64,000 bases of DNA from contig CP040556.1 in the NCBI GenBank assembly GCA_013378335.1, positions 2,234,501 to 2,298,500 of the forward strand, written 5' to 3'. Position numbers and translations under genes: made by a program. This document shows positions 44,998-54,514 of the stretch, piece by piece. Origin of the DNA: Streptococcus sanguinis. Lineage in GTDB: Bacteria > Bacillota > Bacilli > Lactobacillales > Streptococcaceae. The first letter of the stretch is position 1. Each line of letters begins with the position of its first letter. Under the pieces are notes generated by a model, which did no database searches, was not told the DNA's origin, and was given only the letters and a program-made list of their open reading frames with translations.

Positions 44998-46485
44998 TTA
45001 GCTCGCCTTGTATTTTTCACTGAAATATTTAGCAAGCTTTTGTATATCACTATCACTCAAACTTTGCATATAAATTGCAAATTCATTGATGTAAGTTTTG
45101 CCACTAAAAATAATCTGACCACTACTAATATTATGGGTTACCCCGCCTCTGTTTAGTGCAACTGTTTTATTATAGACTAACTGCCCATTAATAAAAATTT
45201 CAATTCCTAAAAGTCCATTCTTTACCGAACTCCGTACTTGGATAGAATTATCTTTAGTATAGTCCAACTTAATATTCGGTATAAATTCCTGACCACCGTT
45301 ATTAGCTCCTGTAGTATCTACAGTTTTAACAGCAATCCTACCATCGCTCTCTAGATTGAGACCCCAAGTCAGGGTATTATCCAGCTTATATGTCAGAAGT
45401 GCTCCTGTCTGCTGACGATTACCTATAAGAACTGAAGTAGTATAGCCAGTATTGAAATCAATGGTCCCGTTCTTGCCATCTCGACTAAACATCATAGTAT
45501 TATCATTCAGAGCAATCAACTGACGAGTTTGCTTAATCGCCTCCTCATAATAGTTAAGAACCGGGATTGTTGCGCCATATAGGACATTGTTAAAATAGTC
45601 GCGAACCTCAGTATTTTCATAAGGTCGGTCAGTTGTTGGAATCCTTGTAGTCTTGTTTCCATTTTTAAGCAAAGCTAAGTCAGCATCAGTATGGAGCCGT
45701 AACTTGTTTGTCAATGGCAGACCCATAACCCATATACGACTATTATCCCCCTGATCTTTTGATTCTTGATAGTTACCAACACGACCGTAAGAGTTAATAG
45801 CTCTGGCAGCGAAGGTCAAGTATTTGCCTCGCATCTCATCTGTAATCCGGCGGCCAGTTTCCTGCTTTGATATTTCGTGAAAATCAGTCGGCATTTCTGG
45901 CAAAACCATTTTAGAAATACTATCATTTCCTGCCTGGCCGATTGTTCCAACAGGTACAACACCAGAAACCCCAGAACCAATACTGCGATCACTGAGAAAC
46001 CAACCAGACTCAGTATAAACTCGAGCTTTACTATTTTGCTGACTATCTTTCAAACCTACTACTCCACTGGGAGTTGTTTCACCAACATAATAGTACCGTT
46101 TGGAATTAGGAATTTGAACTTGTAAATCGTCTGGAATTGACAATACGCTTTCTTTTTCGTTAGCAGCAAAAAGATGAATATTTTTTTCTTTATAAGATAG
46201 GGTTTGCCCCGTCACATTGACGCTTTGACTGTTCCCTGTACCAACACGATAAGTAAACGTTTCAACCTCTGTTCCTTTACCACTGTTTTTCTTAATATCA
46301 GCCAGCTGAGTTTCAAAAGACTCCTGAATATCAAAATTTGTTGTATTCTGCTTCCGCTGACGGAGGATATTATCAAAACTTCCGGCAAAGAAGGTCAATA
46401 GGCCAGCTGTAATAATACCTATCAGTACTAGAGAAATCAAGACCTCAACCAGAGTTACTCCTTTACGTTTCTTCAATCCTTTCAT
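44998..46485 (-). CDS. pilC: PilC, minor pilin with C-terminal laminin-G/concanavalin-like domain
   Basis: 495 residues. The class III leader MKGLKKRKGVTLVEVLISLV is cut after Gly before VTLVE, with a hydrophobic N-terminal helix (residues 9-30). The C-terminal ~200 residues form a LamG/concanavalin A-like lectin domain (LTWGLNLESDGRIAVKTVDT; SSVKNGLLGIEIFINGQLV; INEFAIYMQSLSDSDIQKLA). In S. sanguinis PilC is a modular minor pilin thought to bind glycans and to be located at the pilus tip. It follows pilB by 12 bp. Confidence 0.9.
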   Translation of the reverse strand: MKGLKKRKGVTLVEVLISLVLIGIITAGLLTFFAGSFDNILRQRKQNTTNFDIQESFETQLADIKKNSGKGTEVETFTYRVGTGNSQSVNVTGQTLSYKEKNIHLFAANEKESVLSIPDDLQVQIPNSKRYYYVGETTPSGVVGLKDSQQNSKARVYTESGWFLSDRSIGSGVSGVVPVGTIGQAGNDSISKMVLPEMPTDFHEISKQETGRRITDEMRGKYLTFAARAINSYGRVGNYQESKDQGDNSRIWVMGLPLTNKLRLHTDADLALLKNGNKTTRIPTTDRPYENTEVRDYFNNVLYGATIPVLNYYEEAIKQTRQLIALNDNTMMFSRDGKNGTIDFNTGYTTSVLIGNRQQTGALLTYKLDNTLTWGLNLESDGRIAVKTVDTTGANNGGQEFIPNIKLDYTKDNSIQVRSSVKNGLLGIEIFINGQLVYNKTVALNRGGVTHNISSGQIIFSGKTYINEFAIYMQSLSDSDIQKLAKYFSEKYKAS

Positions 46486-46497
46486 CTTTTGTCCTTT

Positions 46498-47891
46498 CTA
46501 TGGTCCTGATACAAACCAAAGATCCTGCTGAATCTGCTTCTTAATATCTGAGAAGGTCTGCTGCAAGGCTGCCTCATCAGCAGCAGGTACATACTTAGCT
46601 TCCATACCTCCGCTTCCTATACTTCTCGTTAAATCCTCACCATAAGCAATCTCAGACGGAACTCCAGAAAAACCAATAACATTGACACGCTTAACTCCTG
46701 CACCAAAGGTCTGAGAAACTTTCCCGGCATATTCAATAGCCTTTTTCCGTAGTGCTTCATTAGAATAAGAGTCATAAGAAACACGATATTCATCTGTTAT
46801 AAGATCTCTCGTCAAATTATAAGAACCATTATTAAAAGTTACTAATTCCCCGACGGTTTGTCCCCAACGATTATAGTAGGGGTGGACGTTTCGATTACGC
46901 CAAGATGTATCATTAGTGTCAACAGTATAAGCATTAGGGATTCCATCTGTCAACAAAACAACGTATTTAAGCTGTGCAGAATGGTTTTGTAGACTCATCA
47001 TACCATAGCGTAGACCATCCCCTGGATTAGTAACACCACCCGTCCTTAAAGCTTTAATGCTTGCTTCTATAGTTGTTGTCCCCTTGTCTAGCTCAGAAAA
47101 GTCTTTCTGAACATAAGAACCCAATATTGAAAAAGAAACTAGATTAACACTGACATTCCCAATATCTTTTAAATCTCTCATCATGATTGTGGCTTTGTCC
47201 TGCAAAATACTCATCCGGCTTTTAGGGCCCAATAGTTAGTATCATTACCATTCAAATCCCAAGACATGGAGCCAGATTTGTCAAAAACAAAAGAAATAGC
47301 TACATTCATCTGTCCCTCAATAGGATCGTTCCGATAGGCTAAGGCAATTCCTTTCTTGCCTTTAGCAACTTTAGAGAAGACCTGCTTAGTATTGAGAGCT
47401 GATATAGCTGTATCAATAGACAACTTATTGTTAGTATCAGGATATTTCCCTGTCAGATTATAGCTAATCAAGCGGTTATCCTGATAGGCGCCTTCTGTTT
47501 TGAATTCCAAGTCCAACTTAATATTATAAAGGGATTTAGTTCCTAACTCACTAACATTCCAGTCTTGTTTGCTTTTATCCCAAACATAATTAAGAACTTT
47601 TTTACCATCAGATGAAAGACCGATATAGCTCCATTCTTTAGTCAGGCCTTCTTTATTTCCTTTAAACTTACTATCATCAAGGATAAAGACCGAAGTAGCT
47701 TTTCCAATGGTTCGGTCAACATACTGCATAGAAGTTCTCATTTCTGCCTGAATACTGGCTTCACGTTCTATTAACTCCCGACTGGAAAACATAGTATTAA
47801 ATATAATGCCGATAATTACCGCTATCAAGCTCATGAGCATAATGGCCATAATCATCTCGACTAGGGTAAACCCTTTGCGTAATTGTTTCAT
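46498..47891 (-). pseudogene. pilB: PilB, minor pilin with vWA adhesin domain, frameshifted
   Basis: The first reading frame, 226 codons from 47891, has the class III leader MKQLRKGFTLVEMIMAIMLM and ends just after the vWA metal-site motif FDKSGSMSW. The second, ending at 46498, continues KSRMSILQDKATIMMRDL and carries the rest of the vWA domain (VVLLTDGIPNAY; VIGFSGVPSEIAYGEDL). One extra A in the run at 47220-47223 joins them into a ~464-residue protein, the expected length for S. sanguinis PilB. PilB is a pilus-tip adhesin that binds human ligands through its MIDAS site (DKSGS). As read, the gene is broken. A programmed slip, phase switching or a miscalled homopolymer are alternatives. Confidence 0.85.
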
Positions 47892-47907
47892 CTTTCCTAC
47901 CTATTTT

Positions 47908-48396
47908 TCATTTCTGAGCCGAAACCAAGTGACCTTCTTCTGAGCGAATACCGCTGGTTGACCAGTTAAAAATGACAACATGTTCATAATAATCACTGCT
48001 ACCAGGCAATTTAGACTTAGATCTAATGGTGACATTGTAATTTTCGGAACCATTCCCGTCAAACTTTCCTGTCATTTCAATCTCAGCTACGCCTCCATCC
48101 TTAAAGGTATGGGTTGCAGTAATAGGTTCCGTTGAACGCGACCGACCTTCAGCTCGATTTCTAAACTCTGTATTGAGTGATGAGGGATTTCCATTTTGAG
48201 GCTCAAAATATGCTCCCAAAGCCAACTGTGAACCAGATGTTGCCACATATTTGGCTTTGAGATAGCTATACATGCGCTGAGTCTGTGTCTGCCCCGTATC
48301 CACGATAGAAGCTAGAATCCCAATCATAGCTACCAACAACACAATGGTTACAATGACCATAGGCAAGGTTGAACCCTGTCTTTTTTTCCCTTTCAT
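47908..48396 (-). CDS. pilA: PilA, minor pilin
   Basis: 162 residues. The leader MKGKKRQGSTLPMVIVTIVL is a degenerate class III signal: cleavage is expected after Gly before STLPM, so the usual Glu5 is replaced and the hydrophobic helix follows at residues 10-30. The C-terminal part is short and beta-rich (YYEHVVIFNWSTSGI). The gene lies 16 bp before pilB and is the first of the three minor pilins pilA-pilB-pilC. Ribosome site AGGAGAG. In S. sanguinis PilA-PilB-PilC form the pilus tip complex. Confidence 0.8.
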   Translation of the reverse strand: MKGKKRQGSTLPMVIVTIVLLVAMIGILASIVDTGQTQTQRMYSYLKAKYVATSGSQLALGAYFEPQNGNPSSLNTEFRNRAEGRSRSTEPITATHTFKDGGVAEIEMTGKFDGNGSENYNVTIRSKSKLPGSSDYYEHVVIFNWSTSGIRSEEGHLVSAQK

Positions 48397-48438
48397 TTTA
48401 TTACTCTCCTAATACTTCTACTTTTGATATTGCCAAAA

Positions 48439-48493
48439 TAGTTGTCACAGTCTGACAACTACTTTGGTAATATCCGACTGCCGAAGCAGTCGG
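48439..48493 (-). promoter_or_regulatory. Two stacked hairpins between the third pilE gene and pilA
   Basis: Read on the minus strand, CCGACTGC-TTCG-GCAGTCGG (48474-48493) has a very stable UUCG tetraloop. It is followed by TAGTTGTCA-GACTG-TGACAACTA (48439-48461) and a weak TTTT. Placed after the abundant pilins and before the minor ones, they may partly stop transcription or protect the upstream RNA. Confidence 0.6.
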
Positions 48494-48532
48494 AGTAAAA
48501 ATAAATTTTTCAAGTCTTAATTCTGCAGTCTA

Positions 48533-48979
48533 TTAATTTTTATTAACTCCATTTGCTGACCAGTCATAAGTCCATACTTTGTTCTCACCACCGCCTGAAG
48601 GTTTAAAGGTTGAAGTTAGGGTTGTACCACTAATAGTATGTGCTGAATCCTGACCATTCTTAGCCAAGGCATCCGCAATATTTGTTGAATTCTTAGCCGC
48701 ATTTTTAGAAATGTATGGCGCAAGCTTTTCAAGAGTGATCTCGCCTGGATTGCCCGGATCATCTGATCCTCCGATATAAGACTGGATAGCTGATACCAAT
48801 TCACGGTGTTCAGATTGGATACGGCTCTTACGCGCGTTATCTTGGAAGGAAGTGATAGCTGGAATCGCTACAGCTGCAATGATAGCAATAATGATAATTA
48901 CCACGATCAACTCAACCAAGGTAAAACCTTTACCTTTTTTCTTCAAATCCTGACGGAATTTTTGCAATTTGTTTAACAT
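48533..48979 (-). CDS. pilE: Major-type pilin (third pilE-like gene)
   Basis: 148 residues. The leader MLNKLQKFRQDLKKKGKG is cut before FTLVELIVVIIIIA, with the conserved Glu5 and a 25-residue hydrophobic helix. Apart from about 20 residues near the middle (NAAKNSTNIADALAKNGQDS) it is identical to the first pilE-like protein at 49619-50062. Pilins of this class build the pilus fibre. Ribosome site and start are clean; two strong hairpins follow the stop. Confidence 0.92.
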   Translation of the reverse strand: MLNKLQKFRQDLKKKGKGFTLVELIVVIIIIAIIAAVAIPAITSFQDNARKSRIQSEHRELVSAIQSYIGGSDDPGNPGEITLEKLAPYISKNAAKNSTNIADALAKNGQDSAHTISGTTLTSTFKPSGGGENKVWTYDWSANGVNKN

Positions 48980-49052
48980 TTAAATATTCTCCTATTTTCT
49001 TTTTATCTTTATTATTCGCTGAATATCAGCTTAACTTTTAAACTACATTTAG

Positions 49053-49511
49053 CTAGTTGGTATTTGAACCACTATATCTCCAATCGTAAAGCCAAGTTTT
49101 GTCCTTGGTTTTATCAGTTCCCGCTCCTGAGGGATGGAAGGTCGAAACCAAGGTTGTACCATCAATTTTATGAGCCGGCTCCTTATCATTCTTAGCAAGG
49201 GCATCCATTACTTTAGTTGAATCTCCCTTGGAATTTTTAGAAATATATGGTGCCAATTGCTCCATTGTAATTGATGTTACAGTTTCCGGGTCATCCTGCG
49301 ATCCGATATAAGACTGAATAGCAGTTGCCAACTCACGGTGTTCTGACTGGATACGACTCTTACGAGCGTTATCTTGGAAGGAAGTGAGAGCCGGAACCGC
49401 TACAGCTGTGATAATCGCGATAATGATGATGACCACAATCAACTCAACCAAGGTAAAACCTTTGCTTTTTTTCTTCAAATTATGACGAAATTTTTGCAAT
49501 TTGTTTCGCAC
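49053..49511 (-). CDS. pilE: Major-type pilin (second, divergent pilE-like gene)
   Basis: 152 residues with the class III leader MRNKLQKFRHNLKKKSKG and mature start FTLVELIVVIIIIA. The N-terminal half matches its neighbours, but from about residue 75 the sequence differs (SQDDPETVTSITMEQLAPYI; WLYDWRYSGSNTN). S. sanguinis fibres contain two major pilins (PilE1 and PilE2). This divergent copy may be one, with the other two genes encoding near-identical versions of the other. Confidence 0.92.
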   Translation of the reverse strand: MRNKLQKFRHNLKKKSKGFTLVELIVVIIIIAIITAVAVPALTSFQDNARKSRIQSEHRELATAIQSYIGSQDDPETVTSITMEQLAPYISKNSKGDSTKVMDALAKNDKEPAHKIDGTTLVSTFHPSGAGTDKTKDKTWLYDWRYSGSNTN

Positions 49512-49618
49512 TAACTTCTCCTAATTCTTTTTCACAAGGACTGCTGAGCAACCTTTTTTAATATCTCTCAAATGTAGGGTTTTAATTCATCGTTTCTTAG
49601 ATGATTTGATGATTTGCG

Positions 49619-50062
49619 TTAGTTCTTATTAACCCCGTTTGCTGACCAGTCATAAGTCCATACTTTGTTCTCACCACCGCCTGAAGGTTTAAAGGTTGAA
49701 GTCAGGGTTGTACCACTAATAGTATGTGCTGCCTCAGTACCATTCTTAGCTAAAGCGTCAGCAATTTTATCGCCGCCTTTAGCGTTTTTAGAAATGTATG
49801 GCGCAAGCTTTTCAAGAGTGATTTCGCCTGGATTGCCTGGATCATCTGATCCTCCGATATAAGACTGGATAGCTGATACCAACTCACGGTGTTCAGACTG
49901 GATACGGCTCTTACGAGCGTTGTCTTGGAATGAAGTAATAGCTGGAATCGCTACAGCTGCAATGATAGCGATAATGATAATTACCACGATCAACTCAACC
50001 AAGGTAAAACCTTTACCTTTTTTCTTCAAATCCTGACGGAATTTTTGCAATTTGTTTAACAT
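49619..50062 (-). CDS. pilE: Major-type pilin (first pilE-like gene)
   Basis: 147 residues from the ATG at 50062 (MLNKLQKFRQDL). An in-frame ATG 48 bases upstream has no better ribosome site and would break the leader. The class III processing site precedes FTLVE, and a 25-residue helix follows. The protein equals the third pilE-like protein except in residues ~96-114 (NAKGGDKIADALAKNGTEA). It lies after pilG with a 170-bp gap that holds a strong hairpin. Confidence 0.92.
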   Translation of the reverse strand: MLNKLQKFRQDLKKKGKGFTLVELIVVIIIIAIIAAVAIPAITSFQDNARKSRIQSEHRELVSAIQSYIGGSDDPGNPGEITLEKLAPYISKNAKGGDKIADALAKNGTEAAHTISGTTLTSTFKPSGGGENKVWTYDWSANGVNKN

Positions 50063-50132
50063 TTTGAATAGATCTCCTATTTTTTCACAATTTTTAATAT
50101 TTTCGCCCACAGGGGCATTTGTTTTGTTCCTA

Positions 50133-50158
50133 GCTGGGAGACCCTACAAACTCCCAGC
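50133..50158 (-). promoter_or_regulatory. Hairpin between pilG and the first pilE gene
   Basis: Perfect 8-bp stem GCTGGGAG/CTCCCAGC with a 10-base loop and no T-run. More likely an RNA processing or stabilising structure at the 5' side of the pilin mRNA than a terminator. Confidence 0.5.
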
Positions 50159-50229
50159 ATCAGAACGGTTTCCTAACTTTTTGCAAGGCTAGCGCCCTGC
50201 TATCTCCTAAACTTTTCTGAAGCGCCGTC

Positions 50230-51456
50230 CTACTGGTCAACTCCAGATCCTGCATCCACAGCGTGAGCAAGCTCAAACATTGGCAACATGACAGACGCTA
50301 CGATACCACCGATGATAACCCCCATGACGATGATCATGGCTGGCTCCAAGAGTGAGAGCAGCTGCTTAATCGCTGTTTCAAGCTCTTCTTCATAATAATC
50401 TGATGTCTTGACCAGCATAGACTCTAGAGACCCAGACTCCTCACCGATCTTGACCATCGAGAGCATCATAGGCGGGAAGAGACCGGTTGCGGTAATCATC
50501 CCTGTCAGACGTTCCCCTTTTTGCAGACCTTCATTAGCGATCTTCATCTTTTCAATGACGACAGCGTTGTTGGTTGTCGCAGCAGCAGACTCAATAGCCT
50601 CGACCAGAGGGATACCCGCACTGGTCAAGATAGCCAAGGTGCTGGCAAAGCGAGCAGTGACAATCTTCTGCATCGGCCCCTTGATGACCGGCAGCCAAAG
50701 CTTAAGGCGGTCCAGCTGGTAGCGGCCTGCCTCTGTGCTGCGATAGCGCAGGAAGAGGAAGACTAGAATCCCTGTCACACCGAAGAGGATATACCAGTAA
50801 GAGCGGACAAAGTTACTAGCTGCTAGGACGATACGCGTCGGCAGCGGCATGGCCATCCCACTCTGCTCGAAGATTCCTGAGAAGCTTGGGATAACGACAT
50901 AGAGCAAGGCTAGGACTGCGGCCACAGCTAGAAAGGCTAGGACTGCGGGATAGATCATAGCTCCGCGAATCTGGCGGCTGGTCTTGAGCTCTTTGTTATA
51001 GTGCTCAGACATCTTTTCCAGTACCTCGTCTAGCTTACCAGTCTTTTCACCGGCCTGCACCATACGAATCAGGAGATCGGGAAACATCCCTTCCTGATCC
51101 AGCATAGCCTTGGACAGCTGACTACCTTCTTTTAGGCTCTTGCTGACGATTTTAAGGCTGGACTTGAGATTCTTTGAAGTAGCCTGTTGCTCTAGGATAT
51201 CCACCGCATTATTGAGGGGAATCCCCGACTCCAGCATAACCGACATCTGCTTACAGAAAAGCGATATGTCCTTGAGCTTGATCTTCTTGCTTTGGAAAAG
51301 AACAATCTCCTTAGAGCCCATGACCTTTTCTTCGACACTGATCGGCTTCCCTTTGAGACGGATCCGATTGACGGCGTCTGTCCGGTTAGGAGCGTCCACC
51401 TCTAGTGTGACGACCCCTTGTCGAGTGTCTAAGTATTTACAAACATATACCGTCAT
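50230..51456 (-). CDS. pilG: PilG, inner-membrane platform protein (PilC/GspF family)
   Basis: 408 residues with two tandem GspF-type domains, each with a cytoplasmic helical part and a pair of membrane helices. Typical motifs are FCKQMSVMLESGIPL and FASTLAILTSAGIPLVEAI (domain repeats) and GGIVASVMLPMFEL at the end. It is the integral membrane core on which PilF and PilT act. It begins 4 bp after pilT ends, and the pilE genes follow after a 168-bp gap. Confidence 0.94.
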   Translation of the reverse strand: MTVYVCKYLDTRQGVVTLEVDAPNRTDAVNRIRLKGKPISVEEKVMGSKEIVLFQSKKIKLKDISLFCKQMSVMLESGIPLNNAVDILEQQATSKNLKSSLKIVSKSLKEGSQLSKAMLDQEGMFPDLLIRMVQAGEKTGKLDEVLEKMSEHYNKELKTSRQIRGAMIYPAVLAFLAVAAVLALLYVVIPSFSGIFEQSGMAMPLPTRIVLAASNFVRSYWYILFGVTGILVFLFLRYRSTEAGRYQLDRLKLWLPVIKGPMQKIVTARFASTLAILTSAGIPLVEAIESAAATTNNAVVIEKMKIANEGLQKGERLTGMITATGLFPPMMLSMVKIGEESGSLESMLVKTSDYYEEELETAIKQLLSLLEPAMIIVMGVIIGGIVASVMLPMFELAHAVDAGSGVDQ

Positions 51457-51459
51457 GCT

Positions 51460-52524
51460 CTAGTACCCCACTATTCCTAGGGATTTTTCAACTTGAGCGC
51501 GGTCCACTGAGTAGGACAGTAGCGTTCTTTGATCGATGACATTGCGACGGTAGAGTCCCATGAGCGAAGTGTCCATGGTAATCATGCCTAGCTGAGCCCC
51601 TGTTTGGATTGGCGTCAGCAGCTGGTGGGTCTTCCCTTCGCGAATGAGGTTGCGAATAGCGGGTGTTCCCAGCATGATTTCAAAGGCAGCCACACGACCC
51701 TTGCCGGTCGCTGTACGCATAAGCTGCTGCGATACAACTCCTTCCATAACAGCTGAAAGCTGTACACGGATCTGCTCTTGCTGCTCGGCTGGAAATACGT
51801 CGATAATCCGGTCCATGGTGTTGACGGCACCGACCGTGTGGAGGGTTGACAGGACTAAGTGACCTGTTTCCGCCGCACGCAGGGCGATTTCAATCGTTTC
51901 CTTATCCCGCATCTCACCGACTAGGATGACATCCGGGTCCTGACGAAGTGCACCGCGGAGAGCATTTCCAAAGCTCTGCGTATCCGCTCCCAGCTCACGC
52001 TGGTTGACCAAGCACTTATTATGCGTGTGCATATACTCGATCGGATCTTCAATCGTGATGATGTGCTCGTCCCGCAAGCTGTTCATGTAGTTAATCATGG
52101 TTGCCAGGGTCGTTGACTTTCCGCTTCCTGTTGGTCCGGTAACCAATATCAGACCCCGGCGTTTCTCAGCTAGCTTTTTGATAACTGGTGGCAAGCCCAG
52201 AGATTCCATAGATGGAATATCCTTGGGAATGACCCGCAAGGCAATCCCGCAGTTGTTTTTCTGCTTAAAGATATTGACCCGCAAGCGATAGCCATTATCA
52301 ACCTCGTAGGCACAGTCCACTTCACCGACTTCTAAAAGATGAGTAATCTGCTTCTCATTTAAAATATGCTTGGTGAAGCGAACCGTGTCTTCGTTGGTCA
52401 AAATTGTATTGTTGAGTTGTGTTAACCTCCCGTGCAGACGCATGGTTGGCTCAGCGCCAACCGTGAAGTGGATATCTGATGCACCCGCTTCAATCGCCTG
52501 CTTAATTAACTCATCCAAATTCAT
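51460..52524 (-). CDS. pilT: PilT, pilus retraction ATPase
   Basis: 354 residues. Walker A is GPTGSGKSTTLATMINYM, the Asp box ITIEDPIEYMHTHNK, Walker B VGEMRDKETIEIALRAAETG and the PilT-specific AIRNLIREGKTHQL near the C-terminus. It powers retraction and hence twitching movement. The gene is directly after pilF (2 bp) and before pilG. Confidence 0.96.
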   Translation of the reverse strand: MNLDELIKQAIEAGASDIHFTVGAEPTMRLHGRLTQLNNTILTNEDTVRFTKHILNEKQITHLLEVGEVDCAYEVDNGYRLRVNIFKQKNNCGIALRVIPKDIPSMESLGLPPVIKKLAEKRRGLILVTGPTGSGKSTTLATMINYMNSLRDEHIITIEDPIEYMHTHNKCLVNQRELGADTQSFGNALRGALRQDPDVILVGEMRDKETIEIALRAAETGHLVLSTLHTVGAVNTMDRIIDVFPAEQQEQIRVQLSAVMEGVVSQQLMRTATGKGRVAAFEIMLGTPAIRNLIREGKTHQLLTPIQTGAQLGMITMDTSLMGLYRRNVIDQRTLLSYSVDRAQVEKSLGIVGY

Positions 52525-52525
52525 C

Positions 52526-54207
52526 CTAAACTTCCCCTTCTAGACTAAAGGCAATCTTCATTGCTTCTTCAATCGTTGTAGTCCCCTGTTTTGCGATATC
52601 TATGGCCTCCTCCGCCAAGTCTCGCATACCATTTTTCTTAGCTTCTGCCCGAAGCTGTGCTGTTGTTCCACCATCATTAATTAGTGATTTAATCTCCCTT
52701 GTCACTGCCATGATTTCGTGGATAGCTATACGTCCATAGTATCCCGTACCGCTACAGTAGTTGCAGCCGCGTCCGCGATACAAGGTGTCTCCCTTGTGAA
52801 TACCGATACCTGCATGTTCATTTGTTTCTACAGTGTATTCAGTCTTACACTTAGGACAGATGCGCTTAATCAAGCGCTGTGCGATAATACCGACAGTCGC
52901 CGTTGAGACCAGATAAGGCTTGATGCCCATATCGACCAAACGGTTGACTGTACTAGCTGTGTCATTGGTGTGGATAGTCGAGAGAACGACGTGACCAGTG
53001 ATAGCGGCCCGAACCGCGATACTAGCTGTCTCTTCATCCCGAATCTCCCCAAGAGAACGATGTCCGGGTCCTGACGCAGGATACTTCTCAAACCACTCGC
53101 GAAGGTCAGTCCAGCTTTGTTATTTACCTGAACTTGGTTGACCCCTTCCAATCGGTACTCAACCGGATCTTCAACAGTGATGATATTTTTTCCTACATCA
53201 TTGAGCTCACGGAGCGCTGTGTAGAGAGTGGTTGTCTTTCCGCTTCCTGTTGGACCAGTCAGCAAGATGATGCCTTCTGGCGCCTTGAGAATCTCTTCAA
53301 AAAGTTTCTCGTTGGTTGGCGAGAATCCCAGCTCCTCTTTACTGAGGAGAGTTGCATTCCGGCTCAAAATCCGAATAACGATTTTTTCACCGAATACAGT
53401 AGGCAAGACTGAAACCCGCATATCGACTTCTTTGCCGTCGATGGTTGTTTCAATCCGTCCATCCTGAGGAATCCGCCGCTCAGCGATATCCAAACCACTC
53501 ATGATCTTAATCCGTGTCGCAATGGCTGAGTGAGCATTGGCTTTCAACTGCATGTTTTCCACTAAGGTTCCGTCAACCCGGAAACGAACACGAACAACTT
53601 TTTCAAAGGGCTCAATATGGATATCGCTGGTCCGCGTCTTGATTGCCTGACTGATAATCGAGTCAATCAAACGCACAACTGGAGCGTTTTTGATTTCGAG
53701 ATCTTCTTCGACAATCTCTTCATCCACATTAAAACCTTCGATTTCGGTCGCTGCCTGTTGGGCTTCTTCTCCTTTGGAATAGTATTGATCGATATACTTC
53801 TCAATATCATCCCGAAAAGTTACATAAGGTTCTACCGCCATTTTAGAGACGATTTTAACGTCATCTAGGGCGATATAGTTACTTGGGTCTGCCATCGCAA
53901 CTATTAACTTGGGTTCTTCTCCCTCTTCTCCATCTGTGAAAGAGATCGGAATCAATCCATGACGTTTAGCAACTTTTTCTGAAACCTTCTCGACAGCTTC
54001 CTTTTCTATCACAAACTGTGATAGATTGACATGAGGTACACGGTAGTAGTAACTCATGACTTTCAGCATATCTTCTTCTGTCACATAGCCCTTGCTGATT
54101 AGATATCTCTCTAACTGCATGTTTGATTGTGGCATATCCTGAAGAATTTCTTCTTTTTGAGCTGCCGTTATCAGATTGAATTGAACCAATATAGCGATTA
54201 GTGCCAT
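52526..54207 (-). pseudogene. pilF: PilF, pilus extension ATPase, frameshifted
   Basis: The first frame starts at 54207 with an N-terminal MshEN-type domain (YLISKGYVTEEDMLKVMSYY) and the ATPase Walker A GPTGSGKTTTLYTAL. It then reads QDPDIVLLGRFGMKRQ and drifts. The second frame, ending at 52526, resumes with VDMGIKPYLVSTATVGIIAQ and a four-cysteine zinc site (CPKC/CNYC). Adding one G to the run at 53047-53050 gives VLLGEIRDEETAS, the expected Walker B of a ~560-residue PilF. PilF drives fibre assembly, so without correction this strain could not extend pili. The frameshift is a single-base homopolymer change. Confidence 0.9.
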
Positions 54208-54310
54208 TTGTTTCTCCTGTCTGTGATTTTTTTGTAAAAATCCTTCAATTCTTTCTATGCGTTATTAGATAACAGCTTTCTTAAAAAAATCTCCCTCGCT
54301 TAAAGTTTCC

Positions 54311-54336
54311 TTTAAGGTTTCTTTAAGCTTTTTAAG
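54311..54336 (+). promoter_or_regulatory. CiaR-type direct repeat
   Basis: TTTAAG-N5-TTTAAG (54311-54327) matches the CiaR consensus exactly, with a third TTTAAG three bases further. It lies 104 bp upstream of the pilF start, inside its leader. Confidence 0.5.
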
Positions 54337-54514
54337 TTAGGCTAGTACATGGAAAATTTACCAATAGAACCAAACTTAATGTTTTAAGTTAGATGCTTTG
54401 AGCAGTATTTTCGTTTGACAGGCGCAAAAAACAGACCTTGAAACAATCATAAGATTGCCCAAGAAAGTTTTAAACTTGTCAAATGAACCGCAAAAAAGCA
54501 GATGCCAAAAACAT

